This document shows, in pieces, positions 1-8,657 of a stretch of 27,922 bases of DNA (positions are counted from its first letter, which is position 1; every line of letters starts with the position of its first letter). Location of the stretch: positions 1 through 27,922 of the forward strand of contig CAKVGS010000028.1 of NCBI GenBank assembly GCA_934747335.1. The letters are read 5' to 3'. The DNA is from an uncultured Candidatus Melainabacteria bacterium. GTDB lineage: Bacteria; Cyanobacteriota; Vampirovibrionia; Gastranaerophilales; Gastranaerophilaceae. A model generated the notes under the pieces. It did no database searches. It was not told where the DNA came from and saw only the letters and a list, made by a program, of their open reading frames with translations. The position numbers and the translations under genes were made by a program.

Positions 1-631
1 ATCATACATCTATAAAAATAGTGATGATAACTCTTATTATGAGCAGATAGACGGAGAAACGGTTTGCATAGATGATGACTTGCCATTTGAAATCCCAGAT
101 TCGTGGAGATGGACAAAATTCGCTAACATATGTGAAATAGCGAGAGGAGGCTCACCAAGACCTATTGAGGCATACTTAACAAATGCAGAAAATGGAATTA
201 ATTGGATAAAAATTGGAGATACTGAAAAAGGTGGTAAATACATATATTCGACAAAAGAAAAAATAAAACCAGAAGGAATATCAAAATCAAGATATGTAAA
301 AGCTGGAGACTTTTTATTAACAAATTCAATGAGTTTTGGAAGACCATATATTTTAAAAACCGATGGGTGTATTCATGACGGTTGGTTGGTTATTAATGAT
401 GATTTTAAAGTATTTGATCAGAATTTTTTATATTATTTACTAAGTTCAAATGTTATGTATCAACTATTATCTATTGCAGCACAAGGCTCTACTGTCAAAA
501 ATTTAAAATCTGATACAGTAAAAAATGTTATTATTCCAATTCCTCCTAAGAGAGAGCAAAGCCAAATAGCTTCAAGGATAGCTTCTATATTTTCTCAACT
601 TGATACAATGCAAGAGATTTTTCTTCAATAA
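1..631 (+). CDS. hsdS: HsdS specificity subunit segment (5' end outside window), alternative target-recognition half
   Basis: The frame is open from the first base, so this is the 3' part of a longer type I restriction specificity (HsdS) reading frame. It starts with the linker ending in DLPFEIPDSWRW, continues as one target-recognition domain (SWRWTKFANICEIARGGSPRP...) and ends with the conserved coiled-coil lead-in IPIPPKREQSQIASRIASIF. The linker is almost identical to the one in the middle of the complete hsdS on the other strand (1509-3107), but the recognition domain differs. It lacks an own N-terminal half inside the window. I infer that it is a stored alternative half, or the end of a second hsdS, that can be joined to the expressed gene by inversion. 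Whether a full gene exists upstream cannot be seen. Confidence 0.85.
   Translation, partial: SYIYKNSDDNSYYEQIDGETVCIDDDLPFEIPDSWRWTKFANICEIARGGSPRPIEAYLTNAENGINWIKIGDTEKGGKYIYSTKEKIKPEGISKSRYVKAGDFLLTNSMSFGRPYILKTDGCIHDGWLVINDDFKVFDQNFLYYLLSSNVMYQLLSIAAQGSTVKNLKSDTVKNVIIPIPPKREQSQIASRIASIFSQLDTMQEIFLQ
13..54 (+). repeat. Inverted repeat arm, left (pairs with 2092-2133)
   Basis: These 42 bases are perfectly identical to the reverse complement of 2092-2133. Similarity continues with scattered mismatches to about base 110 (into the codons for SWRW). The arm lies in the linker just before a target-recognition domain and points towards its partner across the recombinase gene. This is the expected arrangement for a site of DNA inversion that swaps the distal half of HsdS. 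Confidence 0.9.
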
Positions 632-682
632 AAGATTATAAAACTTGAATCGCCTTTAATTGTAATGAAAAGGAGGTTCAAG

Positions 683-1486
683 ATGAACGAAAAATTTAAA
701 AATTATTTATTGAAAGAGAATCTTTCAGAAAAAACAATTACTGCGTATTTATGGACAATTAATTATTTTAATTCTACCTATGCAGAAATTAACAAATCGA
801 ATTTACTTGCTTACAAAGGTTATTTGATGGAAACCTTTAAACCAAAAACAGTAAATTTAAGACTTCAAGCTATTAACAAATATCTGGAATTCTTAAAAAA
901 AGATAGGCTAAAACTTAAATTTATTAAAGTGCAGCAGAAAAATTTTTTAGAAAATGTTATCAGTAACGCTGATTACAAGTACCTTAAAAATCAACTCAAA
1001 AAAGACAACAATATGGAATGGTATTTTGTTGTCTGGTATTTGGCTGCAACAGGTGCCAGGGTAAGTGAATTAATTCAAATTAAGGTTGAACATGTCCATA
1101 TTGGTTACTTTGATTTATATACAAAGGGTGGGAAACTAAGGCGATTGTATATTCCCAAATTATTAAAAGAACAAACAGAAAAATGGTTAGAAGAAAATAA
1201 TATGGATTCAGGTTGGCTGTTTAAAAATCGTTTTGGCGAAAAAATTACTGCTCGGGGAATTTCGCAACAACTTAAAAACTATGCAATAAAATATGGATTA
1301 AGCACAAAAGTTGTTTATCCTCACTCATTTAGACATAGATTTGCAAAAAACTTCTTGGACAAATTTAATGATATTGCTCTTCTTGCTGACTTAATGGGGC
1401 ATGAAAGCATTGAAACAACAAGAATTTATTTGCGACGAACGGCAAGCGAACAGCAAGCCATAGTAGATAAAGTTGTAACTTGGTAA
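683..1486 (+). CDS. Tyrosine recombinase, probable hsdS invertase
   Basis: Site-specific recombinase of the tyrosine (lambda integrase/XerD) family, 267 aa. An N-terminal SAM-like core-binding domain (residues 1-90) is followed by a complete catalytic domain. The active-site set is visible in order: Arg in AATGARVSEL, Lys in TKGGKLRRLY, His and Arg in HSFRHRF, His in LMGHES and Tyr in TTRIYLRR. ATG 683 is preferred over the in-frame ATG at 665 because AGGAGG (671-676) lies 6 bases before it. The gene sits between two oppositely oriented hsdS recognition halves, the usual position of recombinases that shuffle type I specificity genes, and it would itself be turned over with the segment. Promiscuous or phage origin cannot be excluded. 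Confidence 0.9.
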   Translation: MNEKFKNYLLKENLSEKTITAYLWTINYFNSTYAEINKSNLLAYKGYLMETFKPKTVNLRLQAINKYLEFLKKDRLKLKFIKVQQKNFLENVISNADYKYLKNQLKKDNNMEWYFVVWYLAATGARVSELIQIKVEHVHIGYFDLYTKGGKLRRLYIPKLLKEQTEKWLEENNMDSGWLFKNRFGEKITARGISQQLKNYAIKYGLSTKVVYPHSFRHRFAKNFLDKFNDIALLADLMGHESIETTRIYLRRTASEQQAIVDKVVTW

Positions 1487-1490
1487 ATCG

Positions 1491-1520
1491 AAAGGCTCTA
1501 GGTTTTACCTATGAGCCTTT
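1491..1520. terminator. Hairpin between recombinase and hsdS stop
   Basis: AAAGGCTC and GAGCCTTT pair, and an inner TAGGT/ACCTA extends the stem apart from one bulged T; the loop is TTT. It lies between the convergent recombinase and hsdS genes and overlaps the last codons of hsdS. The T tracts on either side are short, so termination strength is uncertain. Confidence 0.5.
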
Positions 1521-3107
1521 TATCATTAATTCTAAATTATCTAAATATGAAAAAATGCTTTCTAATTTATTAATAATATTACTTTGTTCAAATAATGGTG
1601 GAATTGGCACAAATACCCCTTTTATACGTTCAATTGCTAGTTTTGGCATTGCTACGTGATGAGTTTTATCAATAAATTGATTCTGTACATAATTAGATAA
1701 TATTGAATACATTAGATATTTTTTATTTATTAATAAAGGAGTTACTCTTACAGCATTTTCTGTAAGATTCGCATTATTGTATTTAGAAGGTATTATACCA
1801 ACATTTCCAATAGTCCCCGCTATTGTAATGTATAAATCCTCATCTGTAATTATGTATTGTTTAATTTTAGCAAACACGTCCTCTGATATGTAATGAATAT
1901 CATCATCAATAATAGTATTATTCTTCATATCAACTATTCTCAAGTATGGGTGGTTGGTTTTATCATTCAATAATGACTGTCCTGATGGTAACCTTTTTCC
2001 TCCTTTTATTGTTGTCACATTATCAACTTTACACCATCTCCAAGATTGGGGAATTTCAAATGGTAAGTCGTCATCGATGCAAACCGTTTCACCGTCTATC
2101 TGCTCATAATAAGAGTTATCATCACTATTTTTAAAGATGTAAGTTTCGTTTTTATCACGTTTTAACTTACCTTCTTTGATTAATCTTTCTTTTTCTTCTC
2201 TTATTTTTTCTAATAATTTATCTGCCGGTTCATCATTTGGATCTTGAGGTACAAGCTTACCTTTTATCGCTAAATCCAATATCTTTGCCTTAGTTTGCTT
2301 GATTAGATTATACAGTATTATTTTATTATTATCTACATTTTTGATTAATGCTGATAATTGATATATATATTCGGATATTCTTTTTTGTTCGTCTATTGGG
2401 GGTACGGGAATTAACACATTGGACAATTGATTTAGATAAAATCCTTTTTGTGCAGTACCTGTTCCTTCTTTTATCATTATTTCTTGAAAAAAATTAGAAT
2501 CAAAAAAATTTTTTAAATAATGATTAAACAATAAAGTAGTTATAACGGTGACACTTCTTTGAAAACACAAATTTAAATCATTATCATATACACAACTTCT
2601 TCCAAGAGTACCAACTGTTGTTAATAAAATATCACCTATTTTTAAATTTGTTCTTGCATTTTCACTTATAAAATTTTCTTTAGATAAATATCTCACTTTT
2701 TCTAGTTCAACCAATGTGTCATTATTAATATTTGTAGATGAAGCCATTATGTAATCAGTCTTATTATCTTCACCTTTTGGAGGGTTGTGTGCTCCATCAA
2801 CTAATTTTATGCAAATCTCACTTAATCTGCACCATTCCCAAGATTCCGGTATCTCGAACGGGATTTCATCTTCTATACAAACTACGCTTCCATCTGCGAA
2901 CTTCTCATAATGTAACTTATCAGCACCTACGAAAATATAAGATTCGTTTTTATCACGTTTTAATTTACCCTCTTTAATAAGTTGCTCTTTTTCTTCTCTA
3001 ATACGTTCAAGTAACTTACATGCCGGTTCATCATTCGGATCCTGTGGAACGAGTTTACCTTTTATTGCCATATCAAGAATTTTTTGTCTTAATTGTTTTG
3101 TGTTCAT
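1509..3107 (-). CDS. hsdS: Type I restriction-modification specificity subunit HsdS
   Basis: 532-aa specificity subunit that gives the HsdM/HsdR complex its bipartite DNA target. Two target-recognition domains alternate with conserved helical linkers. The first half begins MNTKQLRQKILDMAIKGKL and has a domain starting at SWEWCRLSEICIKLVDG. The second linker (KAKILDLAIKGKLVPQDPND...) repeats the first almost word for word and leads to a domain starting at SWRWCKVDNVTTIKGGKR, ending IPPLFEQSNIINKLESIF. ATG at 3107 overlaps the hsdM stop (TAATG), with AGAGG upstream, so the gene is translationally coupled to hsdM. The second linker contains the inverted-repeat arm 2092-2133 shared with the left segment, so the second domain is likely exchangeable. 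Confidence 0.95.
   Translation of the reverse strand: MNTKQLRQKILDMAIKGKLVPQDPNDEPACKLLERIREEKEQLIKEGKLKRDKNESYIFVGADKLHYEKFADGSVVCIEDEIPFEIPESWEWCRLSEICIKLVDGAHNPPKGEDNKTDYIMASSTNINNDTLVELEKVRYLSKENFISENARTNLKIGDILLTTVGTLGRSCVYDNDLNLCFQRSVTVITTLLFNHYLKNFFDSNFFQEIMIKEGTGTAQKGFYLNQLSNVLIPVPPIDEQKRISEYIYQLSALIKNVDNNKIILYNLIKQTKAKILDLAIKGKLVPQDPNDEPADKLLEKIREEKERLIKEGKLKRDKNETYIFKNSDDNSYYEQIDGETVCIDDDLPFEIPQSWRWCKVDNVTTIKGGKRLPSGQSLLNDKTNHPYLRIVDMKNNTIIDDDIHYISEDVFAKIKQYIITDEDLYITIAGTIGNVGIIPSKYNNANLTENAVRVTPLLINKKYLMYSILSNYVQNQFIDKTHHVAMPKLAIERIKGVFVPIPPLFEQSNIINKLESIFSYLDNLELMIKGS
2092..2133 (-). repeat. Inverted repeat arm, right (pairs with 13-54)
   Basis: Perfect 42-bp reverse complement of 13-54, inside the second linker of hsdS. 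Recombination between the two arms would invert about 2.0 kb, replacing the second recognition domain of hsdS with the one encoded at 110-631 while keeping the reading frame. The encoded linker residues match on both sides (KNSDDNSYYEQIDGETVC). Confidence 0.9.
2142..2290 (-). repeat. Internal direct repeat of hsdS linker (second copy; first at about 2940-3090)
   Basis: The DNA coding for AIKGKLVPQDPNDEPA...KLLE...KEGKLKRDKNE occurs twice in hsdS in the same orientation, here and at about 2940-3090, with scattered differences. This reflects the internal pseudo-symmetry of HsdS, but the close nucleotide match also offers a substrate for homologous exchange of recognition domains. Confidence 0.75.
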
Positions 3108-4537
3108 TATTCTTTAACCTCTGCAATTAATTCTTGTAGTTTGGCAACGGAAGTAACAATAGAATCTGTTTTTGTTTTTATCTCTTCCAATAACTCATTA
3201 AGCGAACAATCAGGAACTTCATCTCCTGTTTTAATCCAAGATATATCCAAACTTGTCTTATCTCTTTTAAGAATTTCATCATAAGAATATCTACGCCATC
3301 TGCCATCCGGATTTTCTTCAGACCAAGTTTGTTTCCTTTTTGAAAAATCTTCAGCACAATAACATTTTACAAAATCATCAAAATCAGACTCTTTTAAAGG
3401 ATTTGTTTTCCCAAATGATGGCATATTTGAACGTAAATCATAAATCCAAACTTCTTTTGTATTACCTTTATCTTCTTTTCCTCTTGTAAAGAATAATACG
3501 TTAGTTTTTACACCTTGAGCATAAAATATACCGGTTGGTAGTCTTAAAATTGTATGTAAATTACATTTTTCCATTAAGTCCTTACGGATTTTTTCTCCGT
3601 CATTATCGGCAAAAAGAACATTATCTGGTAATACAACTGCAGCACGAGCATTGCCTGTAGTTTTTAAACTACGATATATGTGCTGTAAGAAGTTTAATTG
3701 TTTGTTGCTTGTAGGGAAAGTAAAGTCATCTCTTGTTGCACGTTCTCCACCTCTTTTTGTTCCAAATGGAGGATTTGTAAGCACAACGTCATAACCTTTT
3801 AACTGTTTACCTTCGGTTGATAAAGTATCTGCAAGATAAATTTTACCCTCAATATTATGTAACATTGCGTTCATTAGTGCTAATCGATGAGTATCATGCA
3901 CTAATTCACAACCTGTAAATGCTTGTTGTATTTGAAAATTTTGTTCATCTGTAGATAAATCGAATAAATCACTTGTATTATTCTTAACATGTTGGTCTGC
4001 GGCAATCATAAAGCCAAAAGTTCCACATGCTGGATCATTACACTTTTCACCTGCTTTTGGATTAACAAGTTTTGTCATAACATTAATTAATACTCTAGGC
4101 GTAAAATATTGTCCTGCTCCAGATTTCTTTTCGTTAGCATTCTTTTCTAAAAGACCTTCATATAAATTTCCAAGACCTTCTTCCCTTGCGGAATACCAAT
4201 CTAAACTATCTATTGATGTTATTATTTTTTCAAGGTTTTTGGGTTCATCAATGTTGCTTATTGCACCTTGATAAATTTCTCTAATTCTACCTTGACATTC
4301 ATCACCTAAATAATTCAATAATTCTTTATAAAATCTTTTTAGCTCAACACCCTTTTTTTCTACTAATTTATCCCAGCGATACTGCTCAGGGATTTTACCT
4401 TCTGTTTCCGTTTCCTTACTCATTTTTAGAAACAAAATATATGTTAATTCGGTTACGTATTGATGATATGTAATACCGTCATCCCTTAATACATCGCATA
4501 ATTTCCATAGTTTTGAGACAATTTCTTTATTGTTCAT
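3107..4537 (-). CDS. hsdM: Type I restriction-modification DNA methyltransferase subunit HsdM
   Basis: 476-aa N6-adenine methyltransferase subunit. An N-terminal helical domain (DVLRDDGITYHQYVTELTYILF) is followed by the gamma-class methyltransferase domain. The SAM-binding motif DPACGTFGF begins at about residue 168 and the catalytic NPPFG at residue 255. The start ATG overlaps the hsdR stop by four bases (ATGA) and the stop overlaps the hsdS start, so R, M and S form one coupled operon. HsdM works with HsdS both as a stand-alone methylase and within the restriction complex. Length and motif order are normal for the family; I see no defect. Confidence 0.97.
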   Translation of the reverse strand: MNNKEIVSKLWKLCDVLRDDGITYHQYVTELTYILFLKMSKETETEGKIPEQYRWDKLVEKKGVELKRFYKELLNYLGDECQGRIREIYQGAISNIDEPKNLEKIITSIDSLDWYSAREEGLGNLYEGLLEKNANEKKSGAGQYFTPRVLINVMTKLVNPKAGEKCNDPACGTFGFMIAADQHVKNNTSDLFDLSTDEQNFQIQQAFTGCELVHDTHRLALMNAMLHNIEGKIYLADTLSTEGKQLKGYDVVLTNPPFGTKRGGERATRDDFTFPTSNKQLNFLQHIYRSLKTTGNARAAVVLPDNVLFADNDGEKIRKDLMEKCNLHTILRLPTGIFYAQGVKTNVLFFTRGKEDKGNTKEVWIYDLRSNMPSFGKTNPLKESDFDDFVKCYCAEDFSKRKQTWSEENPDGRWRRYSYDEILKRDKTSLDISWIKTGDEVPDCSLNELLEEIKTKTDSIVTSVAKLQELIAEVKE

Positions 4538-7500
4538 GCAATATTTTCCTCGTCATTGTATAGATATTCATTTAGTTCATCTATAAGTTCTTGTAATTTC
4601 CCGCCAAACCTTTTATCAATTGCATTAAAGCCACCATTTGTTCTGAATGCACCACTATTAAGTATTTGTTTATCCATAACAGTTTCTTCAAGCAAACTTT
4701 TTTCAATTCTATCTAACCAGTCTAACTGCATTTTATTAAATTCATGATTTGATTTAATTTTTGCAACTGCATTTTTAATTCTTCTTTCGTGGCTAATTAA
4801 TGGTGAACCAAGTGCTTGTTGGCGAATAAAACTGATTATATCTGCAGCAATGTCGACATTTTTCATATGTTTCCACGCAGAATTCAATAATTGTTCATTA
4901 AATTGATTTTCATCCAAAAGAAGTTTTAATTCTTTTAAGTCAGCTCTGGTCAAATCCTTTGGTCTTGTACAAACAGTTTTTAAGGCTGTAATCTTATTAA
5001 TATTGTCATTTATAAAGTCTTTAAACGATTCAATATAGTCTTCAGGGCGTTTACCATTTATATAATCTCTTGTATGTTCTAATAATTTATCATCTCTATC
5101 GTCATAAACTTTTGGTCTTGGCATACTTTGTTTTTTTATATCTAAAAGCAAAAATGCTTCCTTATATCCTTGCATAAATTCTTTCAATTCTTTTGGTGAT
5201 TTGAAACGAGATTCTGTTAGTATTTGTGCAGGAATTTTGCCATCTGTTTTTATTTGGAATTTCTCTAATATTTCTTTAGATAAATTCTTTTGCTTTCTTT
5301 GAATTTTTGCAAATAACAAATCCAATTGGTTTTGAATATGTGCATCATCTTCAAAAGTTTCTAAACCTTTATATAAATCTTCTATTGTTGTAGTAACATT
5401 ACTTACAACGGGTTTCATAGTGTTAACAGGAGCTAATGACTCATAAACACCAACAGGATCATATATTTCAAAATGAGTTTTGCCAATCTCTGGACATAAT
5501 CTTGTAGCACGACCCAACATTTGTTCAAATAAAATTCTTGATTTAATCCTTCTCATAAATACAAGCTTTGTAATTTCAGGAACATCAATACCAGTTGTTA
5601 GTAAATCAACTGTAACAACAATATTAGGATATTGTTCATTTTTAAATCTTTTTATTGCTTCTGCAATTTTCTTTTTGTTACCACCTGCAACACTACCTGT
5701 TATTTTAAGCACTGCATCATTATCAATGCCGTATTCTGAATAAATCTTTTTCAAAATATCAACAATCATATCAGCATGATCATCATTTACAGCATATATA
5801 AGAGTTTTTTCTTTGCCTTCAGGATTTATATCTTTTGCAATTTCTGCTAATACTGTTTTATTAAAATTCGGCAATACTATATCTCGATTGAATTTATCAA
5901 CATCAAATTCAAGTTCATCTTCAAGTTCAGCACTATTAATAATTTCTCCGGTAACAGGATTATAAATTGCAATAGTGTCTCCCTTTTTATAATGTACACC
6001 TTCTTCGCTTAATTTTGTTTTGATAGTATGAGGTGCATCATAATCAACTAAATACCCATCAATGACGGCTTCTCTGTAAGAATAATTGAAAACCGGTTTT
6101 CCAAAAATATCCGTAGTATGCAATGCAGGAGTTGCAGTTAATGCGACTTTAAATGCATCAAAATATTCGATTACAGTCCTGTATTTTGAGACATAATCAT
6201 CTTGGTCTCTGTACAGAAGCTCTTCATCGCTCATTTCTCTATCTAAAATGTAGCCACGATGAGCCTCATCAACTATAATTGCATCAAAATCTGAAACAGA
6301 AGGATAAGTTTCATCATCAGGATACATGATTCTTTTAACCATACTTTGAACTGTTGCAACCTGAATCCTTATCGTTTTATCAATATCCTTATCTTCAAGT
6401 TTGTTGATATTGTATATTTGCTCTAATGACATTAAATCTTCAAGTTTTACATCTTGAAATACATCCTGAGCTTGTTCTCCCAGTGCAGTTCTATCTACTA
6501 AAAATAAAATTCTTTTAAACCTTTTGCTTTTAAGGAAACGGTATATCATACCAAGAATAGTTCTTGTTTTACCGGTTCCAGTAGCCATTGATAATAAAGC
6601 TGTTTTCTTACCATTAGATAATGCTTGTTCTACGGCTTCAATAGCTTTTAACTGATAATTTCTTAGATTTAGCCCATCACTATCCTGCAAGAAATCATAA
6701 GGCATATTGGATAAGGCATCTTCAGCTTCTTTCTTATTTTGTTCAAGCATTTCGATTATGCCTTCCGGACTTATCCAACCTTTTAAAGCATACGGAGCAT
6801 TGCTTTCATCTCTTAAATCTAAGAACCATATTCCTGATTTTGTCTCAATTTGCTTTAAATACTTTCTCCCGTTGGTTGCAAAAACAAATGGAACCTTAAA
6901 ATCTTTACAGCACTTTGTTAAACAATATTTATAATCATTTTCTTTTATGCATTTTGAATAATCTTTGCATTGATAATCAATTACAGATGGTATATCTAGC
7001 ATTGCCTTTTTAGCTTCTATAATACCAACTAGTTGTAGCCCGATAAATAAAGCGTAATCCGCATATCCTGTTTTAGATACTTTTGAATCAGTTGGCCATT
7101 CTGCAATTGCTTGATTAACACCTTTTTGTGGTCTTGCACCTTTTGAATATCGAAGTTCTTTTGTATCAACTGTCCATCCGACTCTTCTTAATTGCTCATC
7201 TATAAAGAATCTGGTTTCATCTTCAGAAATATCAAGACCTTCTGAAACTGTTTCTGCTTGTTTTTTACGGTCTGTACTATTTGTTTCTTGAACAACTTGC
7301 AAATGAACAATTTGTTCGTTTAAAGCATTAATTTGATCTTCTTTTTCTTTTATAATTTTTTCATAATCTATTGCAGGTATTTCTTCAGGCATTACAAATA
7401 ATTCTGCTTTGTATTGCCAATTCATATAAACTTCTACAAACCAATTCGATAGATTATATGCCATTTTTAGTAATATTTTTGCATTCTCAACAGAATCTAA

Positions 7501-7797
7501 GCCAGCATGTACTGCATCATTTCTTCTGATACGCAAAGCATATAAAATGTCATCAATAATCTTTGGTAAAATACCTTCGCGTTTTAAAATTCTTATTTTT
7601 GTAGCTAATGTATTTTTGTCTTTTGGAATGCTTAATTTTTCAATATCAAAAACTGCATTAACGATAGTTTCACTTAGTAATCCAAGTTTGTAAATACAAG
7701 CATTAGGATCCGAATACAAATAGCACTCTGCGGCACTGCCCAATTTCGCAAGTTGTGGATAATATTTACTCAGATATTCAAAATTGGATGTTGGCAA
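4534..7797 (-). CDS. hsdR: Type I restriction endonuclease/translocase subunit HsdR
   Basis: The motor and nuclease of the type I enzyme. An N-terminal DUF4145-like helical domain (SNFEYLSKYYPQLAKLG ... RRNDAVHAG, residues about 3-130) and a short coiled coil (about 145-175) precede the PD-(D/E)XK nuclease with E261-A-K263. The SF2 translocase has Walker A GTGKT (407-411), DEAH from residue 510, TATPA, and motif VI QMLGRATR. A GTG at 7824 is possible, but I choose TTG 7797: AGGAG lies 7 bases before it and family members usually begin with SNF-like residues right after the initiator. First gene of the hsdRMS operon, overlapping hsdM by ATGA. Intact by all visible motifs. Confidence 0.95.
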   Translation of the reverse strand: MPTSNFEYLSKYYPQLAKLGSAAECYLYSDPNACIYKLGLLSETIVNAVFDIEKLSIPKDKNTLATKIRILKREGILPKIIDDILYALRIRRNDAVHAGLDSVENAKILLKMAYNLSNWFVEVYMNWQYKAELFVMPEEIPAIDYEKIIKEKEDQINALNEQIVHLQVVQETNSTDRKKQAETVSEGLDISEDETRFFIDEQLRRVGWTVDTKELRYSKGARPQKGVNQAIAEWPTDSKVSKTGYADYALFIGLQLVGIIEAKKAMLDIPSVIDYQCKDYSKCIKENDYKYCLTKCCKDFKVPFVFATNGRKYLKQIETKSGIWFLDLRDESNAPYALKGWISPEGIIEMLEQNKKEAEDALSNMPYDFLQDSDGLNLRNYQLKAIEAVEQALSNGKKTALLSMATGTGKTRTILGMIYRFLKSKRFKRILFLVDRTALGEQAQDVFQDVKLEDLMSLEQIYNINKLEDKDIDKTIRIQVATVQSMVKRIMYPDDETYPSVSDFDAIIVDEAHRGYILDREMSDEELLYRDQDDYVSKYRTVIEYFDAFKVALTATPALHTTDIFGKPVFNYSYREAVIDGYLVDYDAPHTIKTKLSEEGVHYKKGDTIAIYNPVTGEIINSAELEDELEFDVDKFNRDIVLPNFNKTVLAEIAKDINPEGKEKTLIYAVNDDHADMIVDILKKIYSEYGIDNDAVLKITGSVAGGNKKKIAEAIKRFKNEQYPNIVVTVDLLTTGIDVPEITKLVFMRRIKSRILFEQMLGRATRLCPEIGKTHFEIYDPVGVYESLAPVNTMKPVVSNVTTTIEDLYKGLETFEDDAHIQNQLDLLFAKIQRKQKNLSKEILEKFQIKTDGKIPAQILTESRFKSPKELKEFMQGYKEAFLLLDIKKQSMPRPKVYDDRDDKLLEHTRDYINGKRPEDYIESFKDFINDNINKITALKTVCTRPKDLTRADLKELKLLLDENQFNEQLLNSAWKHMKNVDIAADIISFIRQQALGSPLISHERRIKNAVAKIKSNHEFNKMQLDWLDRIEKSLLEETVMDKQILNSGAFRTNGGFNAIDKRFGGKLQELIDELNEYLYNDEENIA

Positions 7798-7886
7798 AGT
7801 AGAACTCCTATTTAATACTTCCACATAATAATACTATCATGAACATGTAAATAATGAGGGAGTTGAAGTTTATATCTTAGATGCAA

Positions 7887-7914
7887 TTATTAATTTTTTC
7901 TTAAAAATTATAAT
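7887..7914 (+). promoter_or_regulatory. Possible promoter for the Hachiman-like pair
   Basis: In the 130-bp divergent space between hsdR and hamA-like, TTATTA (7887-7892), a 16-base gap and a perfect TATAAT (7909-7914) point towards the gene at 7956, which has AGAGGAAG 5 bases or less before its ATG. A second TATAAT-like stretch (7933-7938) has no good -35. Confidence 0.4.
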
Positions 7915-7955
7915 TCTTCCAATAAAAGCATTTATAATTTTAAATAGAGGAAGTA

Positions 7956-8657
7956 ATGAATAAAGAAAAACCTTCAGTAGAGATTTTGGATAGTAGTAAT
8001 GCCGTTTGTAATGGTTGTAAGTTATATTATATTCGCGTAAAGGTTAATAATATAAAACAAAAAGCGCAAGAAATAATGGTAAATATTCTAGATAAAAGTT
8101 GGCTTAAAGAGCTTGATAATGAAATAGATTATCAGTCCTTTCTTGCACGTTCTGAAGAAACTATTAATATTCTTACTGAAATTTTAAAAGAGATTGGAAA
8201 TGAAATTGGGGCTGAATTTGGCGAATTTCTTGTTTCTTCTGTTGCTCAGTCGACATTAGAAGAAACTTCCCAACACACAAAATTTCCTTTAGCAGAGATT
8301 TGGAAAGAAAAAGTAAAAGGTAATCCTGGTTTCGATTTCCATACAATTTCAAACGAAGAGATTTTGTTTTATGGAGAAGCCAAGTTTAATATGGAAGACA
8401 ATGCTTATCCTAAAGCTATTTCACAAATATGCAAATTTATAAATAAGAAAAAAGACATAATGGAATTAACCGATTTGAAAAAACTAAATTCTAGGATAAA
8501 TGAAAAACATATATCTAAAAATGCGAGAGGCTATGTTGCTGCATTTTCGGTTCATAATAATTTCAAAAATATTTTCCGAACAATACAAAATAATAAAAAT
8601 GTTAAACAGTATTTGCAAAAATACCCAGAATTATTTTTTATAGGTATTGAAGTATGA
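7956..8657 (+). CDS. hamA: Hachiman-like HamA (DUF1837-type) nuclease effector
   Basis: 233 aa. A charged helical N-terminal part contains GAEFGEFLVSSV (85-96), and a nuclease-like core follows: D127 in NPGFDF, then E141-A-K143 in FYGEAKF, the spacing of a PD-(D/E)XK site. The order GE-(F/L)L ... D ... lGEaK resembles DUF1837, the HamA family of Hachiman anti-phage systems, where HamA is the DNA-degrading effector held by the HamB helicase. It overlaps the next gene by ATGA (8654-8657), so the two are co-translated. ATG 7956 has a good ribosome site (GAGGAAG). The family assignment is from memory of motif patterns; another REase-fold family paired with a helicase is the main alternative. Confidence 0.62.
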   Translation: MNKEKPSVEILDSSNAVCNGCKLYYIRVKVNNIKQKAQEIMVNILDKSWLKELDNEIDYQSFLARSEETINILTEILKEIGNEIGAEFGEFLVSSVAQSTLEETSQHTKFPLAEIWKEKVKGNPGFDFHTISNEEILFYGEAKFNMEDNAYPKAISQICKFINKKKDIMELTDLKKLNSRINEKHISKNARGYVAAFSVHNNFKNIFRTIQNNKNVKQYLQKYPELFFIGIEV

